This document shows positions 1 through 5,287 of a DNA stretch of 5,300 nucleotides, one piece after another (the stretch's first letter is position 1; every line of letters starts with the position of its first letter). The notes under the pieces were generated by a model, which ran no database searches, was not told the origin of the DNA, and saw only the letters and a list, made by a program, of their open reading frames with translations. The DNA comes from Chloroflexota bacterium. Its GTDB lineage: Bacteria; Chloroflexota; Dehalococcoidia; GIF9; UBA5629. The DNA is taken from positions 1-5,300 of the forward strand of contig JAPLHJ010000259.1 in NCBI GenBank assembly GCA_026389675.1, given 5' to 3'. The position numbers and the translations under genes are program-made.

Positions 1-638
1 ACCAATCCCGCTGCCGCCTCCGGTATAAACTTCATGTATCCGGCGTCCCTTATAAAGCGTTCCTCCCACATATGCTCGAGGCGCTCACCCTCAAGACGGC
101 GCCGGTCAACAAAATCATGAGTAGTGCAGTACGAGCCATCGATAGTAGCAATTACATCATCCTTTCCCATCAAAAAGGCAGCCCCACCATCACCATAGGT
201 ATAATCACCATTGCTGCCAACCTTGCTGACCCGGCAATCAGCGGCTGATACCAGGCAATTACTCAAAGAACCCGATGAAACCGCATCCACTGCCGCCAGA
301 AATGCTGCAGTACCGGACTTGGTAGAATCTGTGAAATCGGCTGTCCTGCAATTGGTGTTAAGATCTAATGCAGCAGCTATGATACCCGCATTTTGCCTCA
401 AGGAATATGTCTGAGAAGTTGTAGCGAAGTAGCATCCATCTACCTTGCCTGAGTCCTCGCCCCTGAGACAGTCCTTGGCCGCCGCTACCGCCATTGTAAT
501 ACTATCCTCGTCCCAGTTAGCGACCGCCTTTTCACCCCTCAATGGCGCAAAGCCTAAAAACAATAACGCCATCTGCATAATATTGCGGTCCAACCGGAAC
601 CTGGGGATGTGCGCTCCATACGACTTGATACCTACCAT
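1..638 (-). CDS. HMG-CoA-synthase-like / thiolase-fold protein lacking the catalytic Cys (3' end outside window)
   Basis: The reading frame is open from an ATG at 638 to the window edge (212 codons plus 2 nt), so this is the N-terminal part of a longer protein. Visible family signatures are the start MVGIKSYGAHIPRFRL, the block GEKAVANWDEDSITMAV (about residues 35-51), VDGCYFATTSQ (66-76), RTADFTDSTKSGTAAF (98-113) and YGDGGAAFLMG (148-158). These match the archaeal/bacterial HMG-CoA synthase and KAS III-like branch of the thiolase superfamily. In true HMG-CoA synthases the nucleophile lies in a motif like ACKAGTA; here the aligned residues are STKSGTA, so Thr106 replaces Cys. Claisen condensation through an acyl-Cys is therefore unlikely; a related CoA-ester reaction such as aldol or retro-aldol chemistry is an inference. 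Relatives often work with, or are fused to, a DUF35 OB-fold/zinc domain, which could be encoded just beyond position 1. The start is fixed by a perfect Shine-Dalgarno. The gene lies downstream of two acyl-CoA dehydrogenases but has its own promoter. Fold assignment is confident; the exact reaction is unknown. Confidence 0.85.
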   Translation of the reverse strand, partial: MVGIKSYGAHIPRFRLDRNIMQMALLFLGFAPLRGEKAVANWDEDSITMAVAAAKDCLRGEDSGKVDGCYFATTSQTYSLRQNAGIIAAALDLNTNCRTADFTDSTKSGTAAFLAAVDAVSSGSLSNCLVSAADCRVSKVGSNGDYTYGDGGAAFLMGKDDVIATIDGSYCTTHDFVDRRRLEGERLEHMWEERFIRDAGYMKFIPEAAAGL

Positions 639-642
639 TTTT

Positions 643-650
643 CCTCCTTA
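643..650 (-). promoter_or_regulatory. Strong ribosome binding site of the HMG-CoA-synthase-like gene
   Basis: On the minus strand the sequence reads TAAGGAGG followed by four A residues and then ATG at 638. This is a full-length match to the anti-Shine-Dalgarno sequence with a slightly short spacer. It decides the start codon of the left-hand gene. Confidence 0.85.
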
Positions 651-687
651 AATCTGATTATTATTTATAATCTTGGCCAACCCATTA

Positions 688-723
688 GCCTGTGATTTTA
701 CACCATATGCTATTCAATCTCAA
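688..723 (-). promoter_or_regulatory. Predicted sigma70-type promoter for the HMG-CoA-synthase-like gene
   Basis: On the minus strand a -35 box TTGAGA (718-723) and a -10 box TAAAAT (695-700) are separated by exactly 17 nt. Each box differs from consensus at one base. The predicted transcription start near 688 gives a leader of about 50 nt before the ATG at 638. The palindrome TTGGCCAA (673-680) lies just downstream of that start and could be an operator, but this is only a suggestion. The promoter sits in the 163-bp gap after the dehydrogenase genes, so the left-hand gene can probably be transcribed on its own. Confidence 0.55.
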
Positions 724-801
724 CAGCATTTTTACATATTTGATTAATTTAGTACCTCCACCACTTAGTGAACCTGATTTCAATTCTTATTGACTATTCA
801 A

Positions 802-1935
802 TTAAAGCCCGATACCTGCTGCAACTTTATCCAGGTGCATATCGGTATCACCCAGCACGAACTCCGCGGCTTTCACCCTCCTGAAATAGCAACCGATATC
901 ATGGTCCAGTGTGAACCCGATGGCCCCGTGAATTTTAATGCCGTCTATACATACCCTTTGATAAACATCATTAGCCTTAGCCTTGGCCATTGATACGTAC
1001 ACATCAGCTTTCGCTCCTGTGGATAACAGCCATGCCGAATAGTAAACCATGTACTGCAATCCTTCGACATCCGTAAGCATATCCACCAACTTGTGTTGAA
1101 TTGCCATAAAAGCGCCTATCGGTTTATCAAATTGTTTCCTGTCCTTGGCATAAGCCTGAGTCATGTCAAGGACAGCCTGGCAGGCGCCTGATACTTCCGC
1201 ACATTTCAGTACCGTCGCCCGTTGCGCCAAATAATTAATGACCTTCCACCCTTTGCCAACCTTTCCCAGCACGTCGAGGCGGCCTGCCTTAACATTCTTG
1301 AAGCGCACCCTGCATAGTCCGTCACCGGCAATTGAAGGTATCACATTTATGGTAACACCCCTTGATTTAGTTCTTACTATCAACAGCGTTATACCTTCAT
1401 CGGCTGACTTTAATCTCCCGGTGCGGCAAGCGACGATCAAATAATCAGCTACATGTGCAAAGGGAACAAACCACTTCTCACCGTTAATCACGTAATGCTT
1501 GCCGTCAAAGCTGGCCGCAGTATTAATGTCAGATACCTCTAATTTTCCGGATTTCTCGCTTAAGGCCAGCGACCAGATATTTTTACCATCCGCAATCGGT
1601 ACAAGATATTTTCTCCTTTGAGTTTCAGTCCCGAATTTGAGGATTGGCAACGCACAAAGGGCTACGGTTGAGAAAAAGGGGCCAGGCAGGATGTTTCTAC
1701 CCATTTCTTCCATGAGCACAACAAGATCGAGAAAGTCCGCGCCGGTGCCATTATATTGCTCGGGAAATATCAGGCCCAGCCATCCCAGTTCAACCATCTT
1801 GGACCAGATGGAGGTATCGTAGCCTTTCGCATCCTTTTCCAATTCCCTGACCCTTGTTTTCGGGCACTCGTTGATCAGAAAATCATGGGCCATGGTCTTC
1901 AACATATTCTGCTGCTCATTAAGGTCAAAATCCAT
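802..1935 (-). CDS. Acyl-CoA dehydrogenase, presumed non-catalytic partner subunit (FadE27/FadE29-like)
   Basis: This 377-residue protein is a full-length acyl-CoA dehydrogenase: helical N-domain (MDFDLNEQQNML onward), middle beta-domain (KHYVINGEKWFVP at about 146-158) and C-terminal helical domain with the family signature DRKQFDKPIGAFMAIQHKL (265-283) and KIHGAIGFTLDHD (334-346). Key catalytic features are degenerate. The C-terminal YEGT-type motif that carries the base in short- and medium-chain enzymes reads LGDTDMH (361-367), without Glu. At the alternative position used by isovaleryl-CoA and long-chain enzymes the sequence is LAQRATVLK (about 236-244), where Gln stands in for Glu. The flavin-side motif is also weak (ALSEKSGK at 124-131 instead of TEPxAGSD). 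Such subunits normally form an alpha2beta2 flavoenzyme with a catalytic partner and still contribute FAD and substrate contacts. The ATG at 1935 has a GAGGAG ribosome binding site at 1946-1951, placed directly after the upstream stop, so the two genes are co-transcribed. Family certain; partner role inferred. Confidence 0.93.
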   Translation of the reverse strand: MDFDLNEQQNMLKTMAHDFLINECPKTRVRELEKDAKGYDTSIWSKMVELGWLGLIFPEQYNGTGADFLDLVVLMEEMGRNILPGPFFSTVALCALPILKFGTETQRRKYLVPIADGKNIWSLALSEKSGKLEVSDINTAASFDGKHYVINGEKWFVPFAHVADYLIVACRTGRLKSADEGITLLIVRTKSRGVTINVIPSIAGDGLCRVRFKNVKAGRLDVLGKVGKGWKVINYLAQRATVLKCAEVSGACQAVLDMTQAYAKDRKQFDKPIGAFMAIQHKLVDMLTDVEGLQYMVYYSAWLLSTGAKADVYVSMAKAKANDVYQRVCIDGIKIHGAIGFTLDHDIGCYFRRVKAAEFVLGDTDMHLDKVAAGIGL

Positions 1936-1953
1936 CTTTCGTTCTCTCCTCTA

Positions 1954-3159
1954 TTAATATGCCCTGGGCAAACCGAGCTTAAATTGTCCAACAATATTTT
2001 TCTGCACTTCACCCGTTCCGCCGGCAAGAGCAAGCCCCGGGAACATCATATATAAACGGGTGAAATTAGCCAGCAATTTTGACCATTGGTAATTGATATC
2101 TACCTGTGAATACGCCCCGATAATTTCCGTACCTGTAATCGCCAGGCGCTGCATGGCAAAATCGCAGTAGGCCTTGTTGCGCGCTGCCTCGTATACCGGT
2201 ATCAACCCTTTGCTCATTTTCCAGGTTATCTCGTAGCCAAACATCTTTAAGGTTTCAAGTTCTATAGCCCTTTCAGCTAACTTATGCCGCATGACAGCAT
2301 TAACTGCCAGCGGCTTACCATTATAGCGTATTTCATTGCAATATTTGACCATAAACTCTAAGGTTCTCCTGCCTTTACCATAAAACTGCGGCGCGAAACT
2401 GTGCCTTTCAAAGGCCAGCGACTGCATTAAATGATACCACCCGCGGTTTTCTGTACCCACCAGGTTCATTACCGGCACCTTCACATTATCAAAAAACAAC
2501 TCATTGAAAATATGTATGCCCGCGTAATTTACTATCGGTTTAATTGTTATGCCCGGGCTTTTCATATCAAGGATTATAAGGCTGATGCCGTGCTGTTTTT
2601 TGGACGCATTGGAATCAGTCCTGGCAGCCAACCAGCACCATCGAGCCCTGTGGGCACAGCTTGTCCAAATTTTTTGCCCATTCACTATATAGTGATCCCC
2701 TTCCCTGACCGCACCGGTTTGAATATTGGCGACATCCGAGCCCGCATTGGGTTCGCTGTAACCGGTACACCATACCCCATCCGGTTCACCTGCAGCAATT
2801 GAAGGTAAATATTTCTTACGCTGCTCCTCACTGCCAAAAATCATAAGGGACGGGCCGACCCATCCAATACCGCTCACCCCCATTGTTGTACCGGGTACGC
2901 CCCAGTAACTCGCTTCATCAATATAAACGTGCTGCTCAAAGAAAGAAGCTCCCTGGCCACCATACTCCTTTGGCCACGCCATTGTCAGCCATCCCTTCTC
3001 ATCCAGTTTTTTAGACATGCTCATGGCGAATCCCCAGTCCTCGTCACGGCTCTCTTCTTCCATTCCGCTGACGATTTCCCTGCCGGCCGTCTCTGCCCTT
3101 GCGAAATTCCGGACATCCTCTCTCAACTTTTCTTCTTTTTGACTGAATTTAAATTCCAT
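1954..3159 (-). CDS. Acyl-CoA dehydrogenase, catalytic subunit (FadE26-like, IVD/LCAD-type base)
   Basis: This protein oxidises an acyl-CoA to the trans-2-enoyl-CoA with FAD, passing electrons to ETF. The chosen ATG gives 401 residues beginning MEFKFSQKEEKLREDV, the normal start of the family. The sequence shows the FAD/substrate motif CTGYSEPNAGSD (131-142), YIVNGQKIWTS (157-167), and LAFERHSFA (248-256), where E251 falls at the catalytic-base position of isovaleryl-CoA and long-chain dehydrogenases. The C-terminal motif reads GGTGEVQKN (380-388), with Gly where medium-chain enzymes carry their catalytic Glu, which supports E251 as the base. Large subunits of mycobacterial sterol-side-chain dehydrogenases look the same. 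An in-frame GTG at 3237 would add 26 residues, but it lacks a ribosome binding site and would run through the terminator hairpin at 3191-3225; the ATG at 3159 has AGGGA five bases upstream. The next gene starts 18 nt after this stop and encodes the probable partner subunit. Substrate is unknown; a branched or bulky acyl-CoA is a guess from the subfamily. Confidence 0.93.
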   Translation of the reverse strand: MEFKFSQKEEKLREDVRNFARAETAGREIVSGMEEESRDEDWGFAMSMSKKLDEKGWLTMAWPKEYGGQGASFFEQHVYIDEASYWGVPGTTMGVSGIGWVGPSLMIFGSEEQRKKYLPSIAAGEPDGVWCTGYSEPNAGSDVANIQTGAVREGDHYIVNGQKIWTSCAHRARWCWLAARTDSNASKKQHGISLIILDMKSPGITIKPIVNYAGIHIFNELFFDNVKVPVMNLVGTENRGWYHLMQSLAFERHSFAPQFYGKGRRTLEFMVKYCNEIRYNGKPLAVNAVMRHKLAERAIELETLKMFGYEITWKMSKGLIPVYEAARNKAYCDFAMQRLAITGTEIIGAYSQVDINYQWSKLLANFTRLYMMFPGLALAGGTGEVQKNIVGQFKLGLPRAY

Positions 3160-3190
3160 CCGGTTCCCTGTTACTACTAAATCATAAAAT

Positions 3191-3225
3191 TTAAAAAATA
3201 TTTGCACCGGTTGCTTCGGTACAAA
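3191..3225 (-). terminator. Rho-independent terminator of the plsY-glycosyltransferase unit
   Basis: Read on the minus strand, TTTGTACCG and CGGTGCAAA form a 9-bp stem with one G-U pair and a 7-nt loop (arms 3217-3225 and 3201-3209). TA and a run of six T residues (3193-3198) follow. It lies 57 nt after the glycosyltransferase stop and 31 nt before the dehydrogenase ATG, so it separates the two transcription units. Confidence 0.75.
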
Positions 3226-3282
3226 TCCCTGTGCCACAGCACTACATTTGCTAATCGCCGTGACTATTTATTAGCTGGTATA

Positions 3283-4446
3283 TTATTTGATATGGGAAAT
3301 ACTCTGGTAAACCCTGTCCTTCCAGACTACGCCGGCGCCAAGGGCACGTCGTGCCAAACCATAAAAAACAGTAAGCATTAAGAATGCTGTGCCCAAGGGA
3401 TGGAAAATAAAAGAGAGCTTTGACCCGCGAAACCGCCAATCGACGGTTATTCTCATCAGCACGATCACTGCAATTTGCAGGACGATAAGCATTCCGGCAT
3501 CAATAATAATGTTACCGGACATCAAAGAACTCAACGGAATAACACAAGCCCAATAGAAAGGCGCCAAGAAAAATATGTAGGCGGCCAAAACAAAACCGAC
3601 AAGAGACAACGGCGATAATGCCGCTACCGAATAAAACCATTTCAGGCAACCTTCCGTCATGCTGCCCAGGTCATTATACATTTTTGTTGTAATAGTACTG
3701 GACAGGTCAACCGACAAGGTCCTCCCTCCCCCCCTAATCATCTCGATCCCAAACCAGACATCTTCCATTATCCTCGACTTCACTACCTCATGCCCGCCTA
3801 TCCTCATATAATCATCACGTTTAAATAAAAGAAACTGCCCGATAGCCAGGGTAGGCCTTGGCTTCTTAGACGAATGCAATAACCACAGGGGGAACCAGCT
3901 CATTATCAAAAAGTAAAACAGGATGGGTATAACTATTTTCTGCGTCAATCCTGATACCTTTTGTTGCGGCAAGCCGGACAGCAATGCTATATCGCCTTTA
4001 GCAGCTATGCCTAATGTGCTCCTGATCATATGGGTTTGAGACACGGTGTCAGCATCAATGAATAGTAACCATTGTCCCGCAGCCTTTTGAGATAATTGGT
4101 GACAGGCAAAGCATTTGCCCGCCCAACCACCGGGAAGCGGCCTGCCCTTGATTAAACGCACCCTGTCGTCCACCTTCACAATCTTTTCAACAATCTTTGC
4201 AGTCCGGTCCTCAGAGTTATCGTCGAGCACAATAACTTCAAAATTCGGATAATCCTGTTTGAGGACAGATGAGATACACTGTTCAATATTATTCTGCTCA
4301 TTCCTGGCAGGGATCAGAACCGATACCATCGGCGGATTGTCCGGACAGGGAGCCCCCCTGAGTGGGCGCTTGAGTAACAGAAGGTTCAATATTATGTTGA
4401 TATAACATAATATTAAACCTGTTAATACCAGGATTTGATAAAGCAA
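3283..4446 (-). CDS. Membrane-anchored family 2 glycosyltransferase (CrtQ/HpnB-like)
   Basis: The product (387 aa) is a GT-A fold glycosyltransferase with an N-terminal membrane anchor (about residues 3-24), a cytosolic catalytic domain and several hydrophobic segments (about 171-190, 277-303, 313-334, 347-366). Catalytic-domain landmarks are VSVLIPARNE (41-50), VIVLDDNSEDRT (71-82, nucleotide-sugar binding), LPGGWAGKCFACHQ (104-117), the metal-binding DADT (131-134), the MED acceptor-site motif (227-229) and EGCLKW (265-270) in place of Q/RxxRW. The LPxGWxGK block and the C-terminal membrane helices are typical of the branch containing carotenoid glycosyltransferase CrtQ and hopanoid-associated HpnB, so a lipid or polyisoprenoid acceptor is likely; the actual sugar and lipid are unknown. 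The start is TTG, chosen because AGGAGT lies nine bases upstream, no ATG or GTG lies before the membrane anchor, and the upstream gene ends 23 nt away. A long inverted repeat covers codons 9-22. It is co-transcribed with plsY and followed by a terminator. Confidence 0.88.
   Translation of the reverse strand: MLYQILVLTGLILCYINIILNLLLLKRPLRGAPCPDNPPMVSVLIPARNEQNNIEQCISSVLKQDYPNFEVIVLDDNSEDRTAKIVEKIVKVDDRVRLIKGRPLPGGWAGKCFACHQLSQKAAGQWLLFIDADTVSQTHMIRSTLGIAAKGDIALLSGLPQQKVSGLTQKIVIPILFYFLIMSWFPLWLLHSSKKPRPTLAIGQFLLFKRDDYMRIGGHEVVKSRIMEDVWFGIEMIRGGGRTLSVDLSSTITTKMYNDLGSMTEGCLKWFYSVAALSPLSLVGFVLAAYIFFLAPFYWACVIPLSSLMSGNIIIDAGMLIVLQIAVIVLMRITVDWRFRGSKLSFIFHPLGTAFLMLTVFYGLARRALGAGVVWKDRVYQSISHIK
4382..4420 (-). 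repeat. Long inverted repeat (17-bp RNA hairpin) inside the 5' coding region of the glycosyltransferase gene
   Basis: The arms 4382-4398 and 4404-4420 flank a 5-nt loop. The inner 11 bp (AATATTATGTT against AACATAATATT) are perfect. The outer 5 bp (AGGTT against AACCT) are also perfect, joined by one position that is C/A on the plus strand but a U-G wobble in the minus-strand transcript. The mRNA can therefore form a continuous 17-bp stem beginning about 26 nt after the first base of the TTG start. No T-run follows, so it is not a standard terminator. The same bases encode the first membrane helix (LILCYINIIL). Confidence 0.7.
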
Positions 4447-4455
4447 AAGTCTTCT

Positions 4456-4461
4456 ACTCCT
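4456..4461 (-). promoter_or_regulatory. Ribosome binding site that supports a TTG start for the glycosyltransferase
   Basis: The minus strand reads AGGAGT, then nine bases, then TTG at 4446. The site lies in the 23-nt gap after the plsY stop codon. It is the main reason for choosing the TTG over a downstream start that would remove the membrane anchor. Confidence 0.65.
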
Positions 4462-4469
4462 GATCCTTT

Positions 4470-5096
4470 TTAAACTGTTTTTCTATTTGATCTAATCCAA
4501 CAAATAAGGCGCCCGGGCTTATTAGTCTCCACCTGCAATCCATTGAATTGTTTGATGACGGACAGCACCGCAATGCCGAAAATAAATGCCATTTCCCATG
4601 TATCTGCCCTTGATGCCAACAAGGCAACCAAAGTACCGGTCATACCAAATATGACAATCCAGGAATCATTACCAATGAAGAAAAACCCGAGGAGAAGAAA
4701 TATCACCAGGTAAGAAATCACGTCCCATTGAGATAGCGCTATCAGTGTACCGGCAAAAACAGCCAGGGCTTTGCCACCTTTAAAATGTAAAAAAGGCGAA
4801 TATGCGTGGCCCAATACCGCTGCTGCAGCCACGAGATATACCACGGGCTGAGACAAATACAATATCCATTTAGCTAAAAGTACGAAAGGCACACCTTTGA
4901 CGATGTCGGCGATTACGGCCGCAACGCCCCACCATTTTCCTCCCGCCTTAAATACATTTGCGGCTCCAGGGTTGCCATCACCATAATTACGTATATCTTT
5001 ATGTAATCTCAGACTGCCTATCCAAAGTGAGAACGGACAGGAACCCAGTATGAATGCTGCTGTAATCAGCACTAAAACTATCACTATATCAGCCAT
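4470..5096 (-). CDS. plsY: Glycerol-3-phosphate acyltransferase PlsY
   Basis: PlsY is an integral membrane enzyme that transfers an acyl chain from acyl-phosphate (made by PlsX) to sn-glycerol-3-phosphate, giving lysophosphatidic acid, the first step of phospholipid synthesis. The three family motifs are present in order: GSCPFSLWIG (residues 18-27), DIRNYGDGNPGAANVFKAGG (34-53) and GHAYSPFLHFKGGKALA (96-112), together with ADIVKG (63-68). Multiple hydrophobic segments fit the expected multi-pass topology. Motif 2 reads GDGNPGAAN where the better-known enzymes have GSGN, so one conserved position is altered. I chose the ATG at 5096 (208 aa, family size about 200) because it places motif 1 close to the N-terminus as in known PlsY. 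A GTG at 5138 would add 14 polar residues; both starts have weak ribosome binding sites, so the start is uncertain. The next gene, a membrane glycosyltransferase, begins 23 nt after this stop, suggesting a shared role in envelope lipids. No clear promoter is seen between the tRNA gene and this one. Confidence 0.92.
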   Translation of the reverse strand: MADIVIVLVLITAAFILGSCPFSLWIGSLRLHKDIRNYGDGNPGAANVFKAGGKWWGVAAVIADIVKGVPFVLLAKWILYLSQPVVYLVAAAAVLGHAYSPFLHFKGGKALAVFAGTLIALSQWDVISYLVIFLLLGFFFIGNDSWIVIFGMTGTLVALLASRADTWEMAFIFGIAVLSVIKQFNGLQVETNKPGRLICWIRSNRKTV

Positions 5097-5189
5097 ATCA
5101 ACTTCATCCGAAACTTTCTTAACAATCCCAATTGCCACATGAAGCCTAAAGAGTTTGGCTGCCCAGTAATCTCCTAATCATTAAAGATA

Positions 5190-5263
5190 CGACCCCGATG
5201 GGATTCGAACCCACGATCTCCACCGTGACAGGGTGGCATGTTAGACCGCTACACCACGGGGCC
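5190..5263 (-). tRNA. tRNA-Asp (anticodon GUC)
   Basis: On the minus strand 74 nt fold into a full cloverleaf. The acceptor stem pairs GGCCCCG with CGGGGTC (one G-U) and the discriminator base is G at 5190. A short D-arm is followed by the anticodon stem CCACC/GGTGG around the loop CTGTCAC, giving anticodon GTC. A 5-nt variable loop precedes the T-arm GTGGG-TTCGAAT-CCCAT. The CCA end is not encoded (the bases after the discriminator are TAT), so it must be added after transcription. No terminator is visible between this gene and plsY, so read-through into plsY is possible. Confidence 0.97.
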
Positions 5264-5272
5264 AAAACGTAC

Positions 5273-5287
5273 CGCAAAGGGTTTGCG
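5273..5287. repeat. Short inverted repeat upstream of the tRNA gene
   Basis: CGCAAA and TTTGCG form a perfect 6-bp stem around a GGG/CCC loop, 10 nt before the 5' end of tRNA-Asp. Only TTTT, not a long T-run, follows after a few bases on the minus strand, so it is at best a weak terminator or a processing hairpin of an upstream RNA lying beyond the window. Its role is unknown and chance is possible. Confidence 0.35.

Noticed and set aside
710..802. Direct repeat CTATTCAAT near 711 and near 793 in the gap before the left-hand gene
   Set aside because: It is only nine bases in an AT-rich gap, with two copies and no symmetric placement around the promoter; not enough to call a regulator site.
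1139..1175. 9-bp inverted repeat CTGTCCTTG / CAAGGACAG with a 19-nt loop
   Set aside because: It lies deep in the partner dehydrogenase gene, within the conserved signature region, has a long loop and no T-run. Chance under codon constraint is the simplest explanation.
1756..2055. Plus-strand open frame of 99 codons across the dehydrogenase gene junction
   Set aside because: It is antisense to both dehydrogenase genes and to their 18-nt gap; the minus-strand genes have full family motifs and this frame has none.
2431..2802. Plus-strand open frame of 123 codons
   Set aside because: It is entirely antisense to the conserved part of the dehydrogenase gene, shows no recognisable domain and has no convincing ribosome binding site.
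3160..3237. N-terminal extension of the catalytic acyl-CoA dehydrogenase from a GTG at 3237
   Set aside because: It has no ribosome binding site, adds 26 residues not seen in the family, and would translate through the terminator hairpin. The ATG at 3159 begins the usual family N-terminus.
3251..3439. Minus-strand open frame of 62 codons
   Set aside because: It overlaps the C-terminal membrane segments of the glycosyltransferase in another frame and has no family features.
5082..5140. Small open frame of 18 codons starting at ATG 5140, overlapping the plsY start
   Set aside because: It has only a weak AGG upstream, no recognisable content and lies in a different frame from plsY; a leader peptide cannot be supported.
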